This document shows positions 17,218-30,153 of a stretch of DNA of 54,175 nt, piece after piece. Origin of the DNA: Betaproteobacteria bacterium (GTDB lineage: Bacteria; Pseudomonadota; Gammaproteobacteria; Burkholderiales; Burkholderiaceae_F); the NCBI GenBank assembly GCA_005882215.1, contig VBCK01000134.1:1-54175 (forward strand), read 5' to 3'. A program made the position numbers and the translations under genes. Position 1 is the stretch's first letter. Every line of letters begins with the position of its first letter. Under the pieces are notes generated by a model. It was given only the letters and a program-made list of their open reading frames with translations. It had not been told where the DNA came from and searched no databases.

Positions 17218-20200
17218 GCAGAGAAATCCTGCTGCTGGTGGATGCGCTGGCACGCGAGAAGAACGTTCCGAAGGAAACGGTGTTCGGTGCGCTGGAATCG
17301 GCGCTCGCGTCGGCTACCAAGCGTTTGTTCGCCGAAGAGGACGTCGACGTGAGGGTGTCGGTGGACCGCGAGACCGGCGAGTACGACGCGTACCGGCGCT
17401 GGCTGGTGGTGCCGGACGAGGCGGGGCTTCAGGAGCCGGGGCACCAGATCATCCTGTCGGACGCGCGCGATCAGATCCCCGACATCGAGCTCGAGGAGTT
17501 CATCGAGGAACAGCTGCCCCGGCAGGATCTGGGGCGCCGCTTCGCGCAGGACACCAAGCAGGTGATCCTGCAGAAGATCCGCGACGCCGAGCGCGAGCAG
17601 TTGCTCAGCGAGTTTCTGGCCCGCAACGACGCGATCGTTAACGGGACCGTAAAGCGGATGGACAAAGGTGATGCGATCATCGAGATCGGCAAGGTCGAGG
17701 CGCGCCTGCCGCGTTCTGAAATGATTCCGAAGGAGAACTTGCGGGTCGGCGACCGGGTACGCGCGCTGGTGGCCAAGGTCGACCGCCAGCTGCGTGGCCC
17801 GCAGATCATCCTGTCGCGCACCTCGCCCGAGTTCCTGATGAAGCTGTTCGAGCTGGAGGTTCCGGAGATCGAGCAGGGGCTGCTTCAGATCAAGTCCGCC
17901 GCGCGTGACCCGGGGGTTCGCGCCAAGATCGCCGTGTGGACGAATGACCGACGGATCGACCCTATCGGAACATGCGTCGGAATGCGCGGTTCGCGCGTGC
18001 AGGCGGTCACCAACGAGCTGGCGGGCGAGCGCGTCGACATCGTTCTGTGGTCGGACGACCCGGCCCAGTTCGTGATCGGCGCACTGGCGCCGGCCAATGT
18101 GTCGTCGATCCTGGTCGACGAAGACAAGCATGCAATGGACGTGGTGGTCGACGAGGACAATCTGGCGATCGCGATCGGGCGCAGCGGTCAGAACGTCAGG
18201 CTGGCGTCGGAGCTGACCGGCTGGCAGATCAACATCATGACCGCCGATGAGTCGACCCAGAAGCAGGAAAGCGAACAGACCGGGATCCGGGCCATGTTCA
18301 TGAAGCGGCTGGATGTCGACGAGGAGATGGCCAACATCCTGATCGGCGAGGGTTTCTCCAGCCTGGAGGAGATCGCCTACGTGCCGGTGGCCGAGCTGCT
18401 CGAGATCGAGGCGTTCGATCAGGAAACGGTCGAGGAGCTGCGCACGCGCGCGCGCAATGCGCTGCTGACCGAGGCGATCGCGCGCGAGGAAAATCTGGTC
18501 GCGCAATTTGCAACGGAGCTGAAACTGGCGCCGCAGGTGCTGCTGGAGCAGTTGCGGGCGGCGGGCGTCGAAAAGCGTGCCGAGACGGACTCGCTCAGCG
18601 AGGACGACAAGGCGCGGCTGCTCGAAGCGCTTCGCAAGGCGCACGGGGGCCTGGAGATCGAGAAGCGCAAGATCACGCTGACGCGACGGCAGACGTCGGC
18701 CATCAAGCAGGCCGACTCGACCGGAAAGGCGCGCACGATCCAGGTCGAAGTGCGCAAGAAGCGCGTGTTCGTCAAGCGCGACGTCGAGTCCGAGGTCGAA
18801 GCGGTACCGGCCGCCCCTGTGATCGACAGCGAGGAGCTGGCGCGGCGGGAGCAGGAGGAGCGGCATCAGGCCGAGCTGGTGGCACGCCAGGTCTCCGAGG
18901 CGCGCGAGCGGGCCGAGCGCGCGCAGCGCGAACTCGAGGAGGCCGAGCGGCGCCGGCGCGAAGCGAGCGAAAAATCGCGCACGGACGAGGAGGTTGCGCG
19001 CGCCGACCAGCAGCGCGTGCAGACCGAGCAGGATTCCACGCGCCGCACGGCCGAAGCTGCAGCGGCCCAGCAGCAGCTTGCCAGCCAGGCGCACGAACGC
19101 GCACGCAAGGTGGTCGAGGACGAGGTGGCGGCCATCAAGTCGATGATGGCTACGCCCACCAAGAAAGTGCTGAAAGCGCCGGCGCCGGAGGGCACGCTGC
19201 ACCGGCCGGCCATCAAGCCGGAAGCGAAACCGGTCGAGGAGAAAAAGGACGACAAGAAGGCCGGCGCCAAGGAAGTCAAGTCGGTCAAGCTGGCTTCCAG
19301 CTGGTCCGAGGACGCGGCCAAGCGGCGCACCATCAAGACGCGCGGGGACGCCGGCGCCGGTACCGCCGCCTGGCGCGGACCCAAGGGCCATCGGCGCACC
19401 GATGAACGGGAAAAATCGGCGATGGCGGCCCCGGCCGAGAGCGTGGTGCGCGAAGTGTCGGTGCCGGAGACGATCACGGTCGCCGATCTGGCGCACAAGA
19501 TGTCGGTCAAGGCCTCCGAGGTGATCAAGGTCCTGATGAAGCTGGGCCAGATGGTGACGATCAACCAGGTCCTGGATCAGGAGACCGCGATCATCGTGGC
19601 CGAGGAGATGGGTCACAAGGCCTTCGCGGCCAAGCTGGACGATCCGGAAGCGTTCCTGCTCGAGCCGAGTCTTGCGATCACGTCCAACGGGGAGCCGACG
19701 GCACGCCCACCGGTAGTGACCGTGATGGGTCACGTCGATCACGGCAAGACCTCCCTGCTGGACTATATCCGGCGCGCCAAAGTGGCGGCCGGCGAGGCGG
19801 GCGGCATCACGCAGCACATTGGGGCCTATCACGTCGAGACGCCGCGAGGCGTGATCACGTTCCTGGACACGCCCGGCCACGAGGCGTTCACCGCGATGCG
19901 CGCGCGCGGCGCGCGCGCGACCGACCTGGTGATCCTGGTGGTGGCGGCCGACGACGGCGTGATGCCTCAGACGATCGAAGCGATCCACCACGCGAGGGCC
20001 GCCAAGGTTCCGATCGTGGTCGCGCTGAACAAGATCGACAAGCCGGAAGCCAATCCGGAGCGGGTCAAGCAGGAGCTGGTGGCGCAGGAAGTCGTCCCCG
20101 AGGAATACGGCGGCGATTCGCCATTCGTTCCGGTCTCGGCCAAGACCGGGCAGGGCATCGACGAGCTGCTGGAGAACGTGCTGCTGCAGGCCGAAGTGCT

Positions 20201-21206
20201 CGAGCTGAAGGCCGTGCACGACGGCCCGGCCAAGGGCCTGATCATCGAGTCGCAGCTCGACAAGGGCCGCGGCCCGGTCGCCACCGTGCTGGTGCAGGCG
20301 GGAACCTTGAAGCGGGGCGACGTCGTGCTGGCCGGCAGCAGCTTCGGACGCGTGCGCGCGATGCTGGACGAGGCCGGCAAGGCGATCCAGAGCGCGGGTC
20401 CGTCGATCCCGGTCGAGATCCAGGGTCTGTCGGATGTTCCGGGCGCCGGCGACGAGCTGATCGTGCTGGGCGACGAGCGCAAGGCGCGCGAGATTGCCCT
20501 GTTCCGGCAGGGCAAGTTCCGCGATACCAAGCTCGCGAAGCAGCAGGCCGCGAAGCTGGAGAACATTTTCGACGACATGACGCGGGAAGGCGCCAAGACG
20601 CTGGCGCTGATCATCAAGGCCGACGTGCAGGGCTCCCAGGAGGCGCTGGCCCATGCGCTGACGAAGCTGTCCACGGACGAAGTCAAGGTGAACATCGTGC
20701 ACGCCCAGGTCGGCGGCATCACCGAAAGCGACGTGAACCTGGCGCTCGCGTCCAGCGCCGTGATCGTCGGCTTCAACGTGCGGGCCGAACAGGCGGCACG
20801 CAAGCTGGCCGAGGCCAACGGCATCGACATCCGCTACTACAACATCATTTACGACGCGGTCGACGACGTGAAGGCGGCTCTTTCCGGGATGCTGACTCCG
20901 GAGCAGCGCGAACAGGTGCTGGGGCTGGTCGAGGTGCGCCAGGTATTCAGGATCTCGAAGGTCGGCACGGTGGCCGGTTGCATGGTGCTGGACGGGCTGG
21001 TGCGCCGCACGTCGCGCGTGCGGCTGCTGCGCGACAACGTGGTGATCTGGACCGGGGAGCTCGAGTCGTTGAAGCGCTTCAAGGACGATGCCCGCGAGGT
21101 CAAGGCCGGGTTCGAGTGCGGGCTGTCCTTGAAGGGCTACGACGACCTGAAGGAAGGCGATCAACTCGAGATCTTCGAGGTGCAGGAGGTTGCCCGCTCG
21201 CTCTAA
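17214..21206 (+). CDS. nusA-infB: NusA-IF2 fusion protein
   Basis: One open frame of 1330 residues holds two proteins that are normally separate. Residues 1-427 are NusA: N-terminal RNA-polymerase-binding domain ([16 protein letters not shown]), S1 domain (about 137-203), KH1 ([14 protein letters not shown], 252-265), KH2 ([17 protein letters not shown], 318-334) and the first acidic repeat (about 365-415). The second acidic repeat of betaproteobacterial NusA is absent. From residue 428 the chain is IF2: [10 protein letters not shown]-domain, [15 protein letters not shown], a charged coiled region (about 540-640), GTPase P-loop [11 protein letters not shown] (837-847), [16 protein letters not shown], and domains III-IV to EVQEVARSL. 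The IF2 part is 903 residues, a normal length. There is no stop or ATG at the junction (18492). It is coupled to rimP by ATGA and followed by rbfA. A deletion in the strain or an assembly error are the alternatives to a genuine fusion. Confidence 0.9.
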   Translation: MSREILLLVDALAREKNVPKETVFGALESALASATKRLFAEEDVDVRVSVDRETGEYDAYRRWLVVPDEAGLQEPGHQIILSDARDQIPDIELEEFIEEQLPRQDLGRRFAQDTKQVILQKIRDAEREQLLSEFLARNDAIVNGTVKRMDKGDAIIEIGKVEARLPRSEMIPKENLRVGDRVRALVAKVDRQLRGPQIILSRTSPEFLMKLFELEVPEIEQGLLQIKSAARDPGVRAKIAVWTNDRRIDPIGTCVGMRGSRVQAVTNELAGERVDIVLWSDDPAQFVIGALAPANVSSILVDEDKHAMDVVVDEDNLAIAIGRSGQNVRLASELTGWQINIMTADESTQKQESEQTGIRAMFMKRLDVDEEMANILIGEGFSSLEEIAYVPVAELLEIEAFDQETVEELRTRARNALLTEAIAREENLVAQFATELKLAPQVLLEQLRAAGVEKRAETDSLSEDDKARLLEALRKAHGGLEIEKRKITLTRRQTSAIKQADSTGKARTIQVEVRKKRVFVKRDVESEVEAVPAAPVIDSEELARREQEERHQAELVARQVSEARERAERAQRELEEAERRRREASEKSRTDEEVARADQQRVQTEQDSTRRTAEAAAAQQQLASQAHERARKVVEDEVAAIKSMMATPTKKVLKAPAPEGTLHRPAIKPEAKPVEEKKDDKKAGAKEVKSVKLASSWSEDAAKRRTIKTRGDAGAGTAAWRGPKGHRRTDEREKSAMAAPAESVVREVSVPETITVADLAHKMSVKASEVIKVLMKLGQMVTINQVLDQETAIIVAEEMGHKAFAAKLDDPEAFLLEPSLAITSNGEPTARPPVVTVMGHVDHGKTSLLDYIRRAKVAAGEAGGITQHIGAYHVETPRGVITFLDTPGHEAFTAMRARGARATDLVILVVAADDGVMPQTIEAIHHARAAKVPIVVALNKIDKPEANPERVKQELVAQEVVPEEYGGDSPFVPVSAKTGQGIDELLENVLLQAEVLELKAVHDGPAKGLIIESQLDKGRGPVATVLVQAGTLKRGDVVLAGSSFGRVRAMLDEAGKAIQSAGPSIPVEIQGLSDVPGAGDELIVLGDERKAREIALFRQGKFRDTKLAKQQAAKLENIFDDMTREGAKTLALIIKADVQGSQEALAHALTKLSTDEVKVNIVHAQVGGITESDVNLALASSAVIVGFNVRAEQAARKLAEANGIDIRYYNIIYDAVDDVKAALSGMLTPEQREQVLGLVEVRQVFRISKVGTVAGCMVLDGLVRRTSRVRLLRDNVVIWTGELESLKRFKDDAREVKAGFECGLSLKGYDDLKEGDQLEIFEVQEVARSL

Positions 21207-21242
21207 TCCATCGGGGCGTACTGGCGGGCCGTTGTCCGGCCT

Positions 21243-21596
21243 ATGAAGACTTCGAATCGAACCCAGCGCATCGCTGACCAGATCCAGCGCGATCTGGCCG
21301 ACCTGATCGTGCGCGAGATCCGCGATCCGCGCGTCGGACTGGTGACGATCAGCGGCGTGGAGGTCTCGCCCGACTATGCGCACGCGAAAGTCTATTTCAC
21401 GGTGATCGGATCGCCGGCGGTCGAGGCGGCGGAGGGTTTGAACGCCGCCGCCGGACACTTGCACCATCTGCTGTTCAAGCGGCTCAGTACGCACACGGTG
21501 CCGCGCCTTCACTTCGTTCAAGACCCCTCGGTCGAGCGCGGCTTCGAGATCGACCGCCTGATCGACGAGGCCGTCGGCCGGCGCGGATCCGGCTGA
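21243..21596 (+). CDS. rbfA: Ribosome-binding factor A
   Basis: A 117-residue KH-fold protein for late 30S maturation and cold adaptation. Motifs are [20 protein letters not shown] at the N-terminus, [14 protein letters not shown] in the middle and [15 protein letters not shown] near the end. It follows the nusA-infB frame after 36 bases and precedes truB after 14, in the usual rbfA-truB order. Confidence 0.95.
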   Translation: MKTSNRTQRIADQIQRDLADLIVREIRDPRVGLVTISGVEVSPDYAHAKVYFTVIGSPAVEAAEGLNAAAGHLHHLLFKRLSTHTVPRLHFVQDPSVERGFEIDRLIDEAVGRRGSG

Positions 21597-21610
21597 ACCC
21601 GGCGGCCCGG

Positions 21611-22521
21611 ATGCGAAACGCGCGGTTCGAGGCCGTTGACGGGGTGCTGCTGCTGGACAAGCCGGTCGGTGCGAGCTCCAACGCCGCGCTGCAGCGAACC
21701 CGCAGACTGCTCAATGCGCGCAAGGCCGGCCACACCGGCACGCTCGATCCGCTGGCGAGCGGGCTGCTGGCGCTGACGTTCGGGGAGGCGACCAAGTTCT
21801 CGGCGGACCTTCTGGACGCCGACAAGTGCTACGAGGCGCGGCTCGTGCTGGGAGCGACCACGACCACCGGGGACGCCGAGGGCGAGCTCACCGACCGTGG
21901 ACCGGTTGCGGTGACGCAGGCGGCCTTCGCGTCGGTTCTGTCCCGCTTCGCTGGAAGCCTCGAGCAGGTGCCGCCCATGCATTCGGCGCTCAAGCGCGGC
22001 GGCCAGCCTCTGTACCGGCTGGCCCGGCAGGGCATCGAAGTCGAGCGCAGCGCGCGATCCGTGAGGGTCGATCGCCTGTGGACGATCGCCTGGGACCCGC
22101 GTGAGCCGACGATCGGAGTCGAGTGCGGCAAGGGCCTTTATGTGCGCACGCTGGCCGAGGACATCGGTGCCGCGCTGGGCTGCGGGGCGTACCTCGGTGC
22201 CCTGCGGCGAACGCGGGTCGGGCCGTTCGAGGTCCGCGATGCAATCGGCCTGGACGAATTCGAGCAGTTGTCGGTCGAACTGCGGCGTGAACGGCTGCTG
22301 CCGGTCGATGCGCTGCTGCAGACCTTGCCGCGGGTTGACCTGGACCCGCAAGCGTGCGAGCAGCTGGGACAGGGCAGACAGATCGCGTGTGAGGCCAGCC
22401 CTGCGCAACGCGCGCGCGTGTACGGTCCGCAGGGGCGCCTGCTCGGTGTGGCCACGGTGGACCACGGCAAGTTGATTGCCCGCCGCCTGTTGAGTCAGGT
22501 GCGGGTGCTGGAGTCGAAGCA

Positions 22522-22525
<4 letters not shown>
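21611..22525 (+). CDS. truB: tRNA pseudouridine-55 synthase TruB
   Basis: A 304-residue enzyme that makes pseudouridine 55 in the T loop of tRNA. It has [34 protein letters not shown] with the catalytic aspartate, the thumb region [16 protein letters not shown] and [13 protein letters not shown]-terminal PUA-like part ends near residue 304. The stop overlaps the typA start in ATGA, indicating coupled translation. Confidence 0.96.
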
Positions 22526-24372
<1,847 letters not shown>

Positions 24373-24390
24373 TCGATTCGAAGCTCGCCA

Positions 24391-24428
24391 CCGCGCTTCC
24401 CAGAGCAGGGAGCGGTTCGCCCTTTTTC
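24391..24428 (+). terminator. Possible terminator after typA
   Basis: CCGC with TTCCC and GGGAGCGG form a bulged hairpin around a short loop. A CTTTTTCT tract follows about seven bases beyond the stem. The distance is longer than ideal, so this is tentative. Confidence 0.35.
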
Positions 24429-24444
24429 TCTAACATTCCTGTGA

Positions 24445-25977
<1,533 letters not shown>

Positions 25978-25991
25978 GCCGGCAGGCGCTC

Positions 25992-26282
25992 ATGGACAAG
26001 TTCAGCAATCAGACCTTTTCCGGTTCCTGGATCGTCATCGACGGCCATGAATATGTGAATTGCCGTTTCGAGAAATGCAAGATCGTCTATTGCGGAGCCT
26101 CTTCAGTCGTCCTCAACGGGTGCCTGTTCGATGACTGCGAATGGACATTCGATGGACCGGCCGCGCGGACGGTTCAATTCATGACGGCTTTGTACGCCAT
26201 GGGCGGAGGGGCCCAGCAACTGATCGAGCAGACCTTCGACAACATTCGCGGAAAGCCGCACCCGAGCGTGAAGCCCAACTAG
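25992..26282 (+). CDS. Small pentapeptide-repeat-like protein
   Basis: A 96-residue product starting at the ATG 25992; a GTG at 25974 overlapping the previous stop is a possible longer start. The stretch FSGSWIVIDGHEYVNCRF, then CKIVYCGASSVVLNGCLF and CEWTF, repeats hydrophobic-N/K-C-x-F units as in right-handed beta-helix proteins. No catalytic residues are apparent. It may be co-transcribed with the O-demethylase. It ends 17 bases before the convergent TPR gene. Confidence 0.65.
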   Translation: MDKFSNQTFSGSWIVIDGHEYVNCRFEKCKIVYCGASSVVLNGCLFDDCEWTFDGPAARTVQFMTALYAMGGGAQQLIEQTFDNIRGKPHPSVKPN

Positions 26283-26299
26283 GCCGGGTTCGCGCCCGC

Positions 26300-27958
26300 C
26301 TACCGGCGCGCAAGAAATTGTCGGGCCTCTGTCAATTCCGGCCGATCGGTATCGGCGTGGGCGGTGAGCTGCGCCAGGTCCCGAAAGTACGAGGCCGCCT
26401 TGTCGGCCTGAGCGGACATCTGCGCGGCCTTGGCGGCGCCGTACAGGCCGCGAAGCCGGCGTGGGGTGGCCTTGTTGGACGCCTCGTACTCGCGCAGCGC
26501 GAGCTCGCCCTGCCCGTTTTCGCGCAGCATGTCGCCCAGCAGCTCACGCATCGGATACAGCCGGTTTTCCATCGTGACCTGCTTCTCGCTGCGATCCTCC
26601 AGATCGGCCGCCGCGCGTATCTGTTTAAGCGCCTCGGCCCTTTCTCCGCGTCCATGGGCCGCCCACGCTTGCGCGGCGAGCACCTGGATGTCGAGCTGCT
26701 CGGCCCAGTAGGGCTGGCCGTCCTTTGCCAGGGCATCGCGCAGCTCCTTGAGCTTGCCGATGTCGTCCTGTGACCGGTCCAAACGGCCGGCCCTGGCAGA
26801 GCCGATCGCGCGCGCGAAATAGGTGATGGCCTCGGCCTGAGGAAACTTCAGTCCCTTCGGCGGCAGCTCCGCTGCTGCCATCCAGTCCTGGCGTTCCAGG
26901 CAATAGCGCGCAGGCACCGCGGCGCGCGCCATATCCGCCCCCATCCGAGGGGAAGACAAGAGCTTGGTGACGCTGCCCACCTCGTCCATCAAAGCCTTTG
27001 CCTTGCGATCCTGGCCCAGCTGCAGGTAGGCGTACTGCATGAAATCGTCCGCGTGCCACTCACCCGGATACACCCCTTCGAGATGCTGATCGACAGCGCG
27101 TTGCCGCATGGCCGCGACCGAGCGCAGGTTCGAGGCAATCGACCGGTCCCACAGCCCGAGCATCGAGTAGATGTGGGAAGGCATGTGCAGCGCGTGCGGC
27201 GAGGACGGCGCGATCTTGTCGTAGGCCTGCGCGGCGGCGAGCCCTCGCTGCGCAAGCGGTGCGACGTCCATCGAGTGGATGATGTAATGCGCGATCCCCG
27301 GATGGTCCGGATACTTCCGTGCAAGCGGCTCCAGGATCTCGTCGGCTTCGATCAGCATCGCGTACGTTTTGTCATGATGGTCCCAGGCCTCGTTCAGGGC
27401 CAGGGCGTAGAAGATCTTGGCCTCGTCGTCTTCCGGATACTTGGCGGCCAGTGCACGCATCGCGCGAGCGTAATTGGACGTGCGGACCTCCTGCGCGACG
27501 GACTCGTAGTCCTTGAAGAATTCCCTGGCCGCGGCCAGCCAGTCGCGTTCGCGCGTCGCTTTTGCGCCGATCGCCTGCCCCTTCTCGATGGCTTCGAGTC
27601 CGTTTTTGAGGGCGGCGGTGTCGAACGGGCCGGCCAGCGGGTTGGGCCGCTGGCTGATCGCGATGCCCCAGTAGGCGATCGCGCAGGATGGATCGGTCTG
27701 CGGGATGGCACTGAACGCTTTGACCGTCTCCGGATAGTGGAACGAATGCAGCATCGCCACCGCCCGGTCGAACTCGGCCTGGGCTTGCGGCGAACACGAC
27801 GTCACGAAGTGGACGTGACCGAACTGCTGGGCAGGCGCCGTTTCCTCGTCGTGCGTGCTCGCCGCTGCCGTCCCGGCGGCGGCGAGCACCAGCGCGGCGA
27901 CCGTGCACCCGTTGGCGCGTGCGCTCGTGCTCGACCGTCTGACTGCTGCAGACCTCAT
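26300..27958 (-). CDS. Secreted TPR-repeat protein of unknown function
   Basis: A 552-residue product. The ATG 27958 is chosen because it opens a signal peptide (VAALVLAAAGTAAAS) and sits four bases after the lysE stop; a longer open frame runs antiparallel into lysE and is rejected. The mature protein starts with HVHFVTSCSPQAQAEF and has repeated helical hairpins typical of TPR (for example YWGIAISQRPNPLAGP, EALKQIRAAADLEDRSE, GELALREYEASNKATPRR). The family is widespread but its role is not known to me. It forms an operon with the LysE-type exporter. Confidence 0.8.
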   Translation of the reverse strand: MRSAAVRRSSTSARANGCTVAALVLAAAGTAAASTHDEETAPAQQFGHVHFVTSCSPQAQAEFDRAVAMLHSFHYPETVKAFSAIPQTDPSCAIAYWGIAISQRPNPLAGPFDTAALKNGLEAIEKGQAIGAKATRERDWLAAAREFFKDYESVAQEVRTSNYARAMRALAAKYPEDDEAKIFYALALNEAWDHHDKTYAMLIEADEILEPLARKYPDHPGIAHYIIHSMDVAPLAQRGLAAAQAYDKIAPSSPHALHMPSHIYSMLGLWDRSIASNLRSVAAMRQRAVDQHLEGVYPGEWHADDFMQYAYLQLGQDRKAKALMDEVGSVTKLLSSPRMGADMARAAVPARYCLERQDWMAAAELPPKGLKFPQAEAITYFARAIGSARAGRLDRSQDDIGKLKELRDALAKDGQPYWAEQLDIQVLAAQAWAAHGRGERAEALKQIRAAADLEDRSEKQVTMENRLYPMRELLGDMLRENGQGELALREYEASNKATPRRLRGLYGAAKAAQMSAQADKAASYFRDLAQLTAHADTDRPELTEARQFLARR

Positions 27959-27962
27959 GGGC

Positions 27963-28586
27963 CTAACGCCGCTCCAGCCAGGCCAAACGCAACGCCAGAC
28001 CCAGCATGACGCTGGCGCAGATCCAGCCCAGTACTTTCCCGATCGACGGATTGACGCGCAGACGGCCTGCCAGTTTTCCGCCGCCCAGCGCGACCGCGCA
28101 ATTGACCAGCGTACCGGAAATGTCAAACGCGACGCCGAGCAGCAGAATCTGCAGCCAGGCGGGACCCGCTCCCTGGACCACGAATTGTGGCAGGAAGGCG
28201 ATGAAGAAGATCGCAACCTTGGGATTGAGCACGTTGGTCAACATGCCCTGGCGGAATGCGGTGCGCACGCTTTGCGTCTCGATCGACGCGTTCAGGTGCG
28301 GCGGGCGGCGCAGCATCCCGATCGCGATCCAGACCAGATACGCCGCACCCATATAGCGCACGACGTCGAAGGCGAGTGGCCATGCCGCGAACAGCGCCGC
28401 CAGCCCGAACGCCGCGAGGGTCATATGGACGATCGTGCCCGCGCCGATGCCGAGCGCAGCAGCGAGGCCCGCTCGGGTGCCGCGATGGGTGGCTTGCGCC
28501 AGCACGAAGGTCATGTCGGGGCCGGGCGTCAGGTTAAGCGCCAGCGCGCCCACCATGAACAGCGCAAAAAGATGAAAATCGAACAT
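27963..28586 (-). CDS. LysE/RhtB-family amino-acid exporter
   Basis: A 207-residue inner-membrane protein with six predicted helices. It begins with FALFMVGALALNLTPGPDM, the family hallmark, and also has NVLNPKVAIFFIAFLPQF. Such transporters export amino acids or homoserine-type metabolites. The substrate cannot be read from sequence. It is divergent from dusA (59 bases between starts) and leads the secreted TPR gene. Confidence 0.92.
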   Translation of the reverse strand: MFDFHLFALFMVGALALNLTPGPDMTFVLAQATHRGTRAGLAAALGIGAGTIVHMTLAAFGLAALFAAWPLAFDVVRYMGAAYLVWIAIGMLRRPPHLNASIETQSVRTAFRQGMLTNVLNPKVAIFFIAFLPQFVVQGAGPAWLQILLLGVAFDISGTLVNCAVALGGGKLAGRLRVNPSIGKVLGWICASVMLGLALRLAWLERR

Positions 28587-28611
28587 GCCGGATTCTAATC
28601 ACACCCACCAC

Positions 28612-28639
28612 TTGGACCCTCCACTTGGCGCGATAAACT
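28612..28639 (+). promoter_or_regulatory. Candidate promoter of dusA, likely giving a leaderless transcript
   Basis: TTGGAC, a 16-base spacer and TAAACT. The -10 ends seven bases before the dusA ATG (28646), so transcription would begin at or next to the start codon. There is no ribosome binding site in that interval. Confidence 0.5.
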
Positions 28640-28645
28640 GCCGGC

Positions 28646-29701
28646 ATGTCGGCATTGATTGATCAAGCCTGGAAGGCGGGGAACGACGCGTCGTTCGCTT
28701 CGTCACCCTGGCGCTTGTGTGTCGCCCCGATGATGGACTGGACCGATCGGCACTGCCGCTACTTTCACCGGGTGCTGAGCCGTCATGCGCGGCTCTACAC
28801 GGAGATGGTCGCCACCGGCGCGTTGATTCATGGCGATGCGGGCCGGCACCTGGACTTTGACCGTTCCGAGAACCCGGTCGCACTTCAGCTCGGCGGCTCG
28901 GAGCCGGCCGAGCTCGCGCACTGCGCGCGCTTGGGGGAGCGCTGGGGCTACAGCGAGATCAATCTGAATTGCGGCTGCCCGTCAGAGCGCGTCCAGCAGG
29001 GCGCTTTCGGAGCCTGCCTGATGGCCGAGCCGGCAACGGTGGCCGACTGCGTCAAGGCGATGCGTGACGCGGTGTCGATCGATGTGACCGTCAAGCATCG
29101 GATCGGCATCGACCGGCGCGACGATTACGCATTCGTGCGCGACTTCGTCGGAGCCGTGCGCGCGGCCGGCTGCTCGACCTTCATCGTTCATGCCCGCAGC
29201 GCCTGGCTGTCCGGACTGAGCCCGAAGGAAAATCGGGAAGTCCCGCCGCTGCGGTATGAAACCGTCCGCCGGCTGAAGGGCGATTTTCCGGACTGCACGT
29301 TCGTGCTGAACGGGGGGATGAATGCAGCCGGCCCGGTGCTGCGCGAGTTGCAGCAGGCCGACGGTGTGATGCTGGGTCGGGCCGCATATCAATCGCCCTG
29401 GCTGCTGGTCGAACTGGAGCGCGCGCTGTTCGGGTCCGAAGGCGCACCGGGCGACGTTGCCGACGTGGTGGCGACGATGAGCGAGTATCTCGACGGTGCT
29501 GCCGCGAGCGGTGTGGCGGTTCGCAGCGTGGTCCGCCCGATGCTGGGCCTACTGCATGGCCAGCGCGGCGCGCGCGCGTGGCGACGTCTGCTGTCGGATC
29601 CGGCGTTCCTGCAGCAGTACGGACGGGACTCGTTACGGGCTGCGGCCTGCGCTAGCGACGCGCCGCGCACTTGTTTTCATGTTCAGCCTGCAGCCTTCTG
29701 A
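28646..29701 (+). CDS. dusA: tRNA-dihydrouridine(20/20a) synthase DusA
   Basis: A 351-residue FMN-dependent TIM-barrel enzyme reducing uridine 20/20a in the tRNA D loop. It shows RLCVAPMMDWTDRHCRYFHR, NLNCGCPSERVQQGAFGAC with the catalytic cysteine, VKHRIGID, FIVHARSAWLSGLSPKENRE (DusA type) and LNGGM with the phosphate-binding GRAAYQSPWLL. Length is typical. Its 3' end overlaps the convergent DUF4124-like gene by 50 bases. It has a promoter so close that the message is probably leaderless. Confidence 0.95.
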   Translation: MSALIDQAWKAGNDASFASSPWRLCVAPMMDWTDRHCRYFHRVLSRHARLYTEMVATGALIHGDAGRHLDFDRSENPVALQLGGSEPAELAHCARLGERWGYSEINLNCGCPSERVQQGAFGACLMAEPATVADCVKAMRDAVSIDVTVKHRIGIDRRDDYAFVRDFVGAVRAAGCSTFIVHARSAWLSGLSPKENREVPPLRYETVRRLKGDFPDCTFVLNGGMNAAGPVLRELQQADGVMLGRAAYQSPWLLVELERALFGSEGAPGDVADVVATMSEYLDGAAASGVAVRSVVRPMLGLLHGQRGARAWRRLLSDPAFLQQYGRDSLRAAACASDAPRTCFHVQPAAF

Positions 29702-30113
29702 GTGAAAGCTCGGCCGACGCGCGCTCGCTTTCGGCGGCGGCGTTCAGATCGTGCTGCGCGTATTCGACCCGGCGTACCAGGTCGTCGCACTCGGCCACTT
29801 TGAGCTTGCGCAGCTCCGAGTCGGCCTCCGGGTCGCGCGCTCCGGCGCTGCCGTCGGCCTGCCCGCTGCGCCGCACGGTGCCCGAGCTTTGCGCGTTCTG
29901 GGCGCGCTCTTTGACCGGCGCCTTGATCACCTCGACCGGCGGCTTCTCGTCGACCGTCCGGGTTCGCTGTGCGCCGGACGGGCACGGTTCATCCGAATAG
30001 ATGACGCGTCCGTCGGAGAATTCGCAGCGGTTGATGGGAGCTGCGTGGCACAGGGTCCCGACACCGGCTCCCAGAATCAGAATGACTGGCCAGACTCGCA
30101 TCGCGTCGCTCAC
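29652..30113 (-). CDS. Small secreted protein with DUF4124-like N-terminus
   Basis: A 153-residue product with a signal peptide (VWPVILILGAGVGTLCHA). A short conserved part INRCEFSDGRVIYSDEPCPSGA resembles the DUF4124 pattern (W/C-x-D-x-G-x-x-x-Y-S-D-x-P). The rest is charged and probably coiled, with cysteines near the end. The ATG at 30101 is an alternative start that gives a tidier leader. The last 50 bases overlap the 3' end of dusA on the other strand. Confidence 0.72.
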   Translation of the reverse strand: MSDAMRVWPVILILGAGVGTLCHAAPINRCEFSDGRVIYSDEPCPSGAQRTRTVDEKPPVEVIKAPVKERAQNAQSSGTVRRSGQADGSAGARDPEADSELRKLKVAECDDLVRRVEYAQHDLNAAAESERASAELSLRRLQAEHENKCAARR

Positions 30114-30153
30114 GTCAAGCAGACAACCGAGTGTAGTCGGGTTGGGTTGGGAC

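Noticed and set aside
16950..21521. A 1523-codon open frame on the minus strand across nusA-infB
   Set aside because: It is the mirror of the coding frame in GC-rich DNA, shows low-complexity composition and no domain, and lies wholly over well-defined genes.
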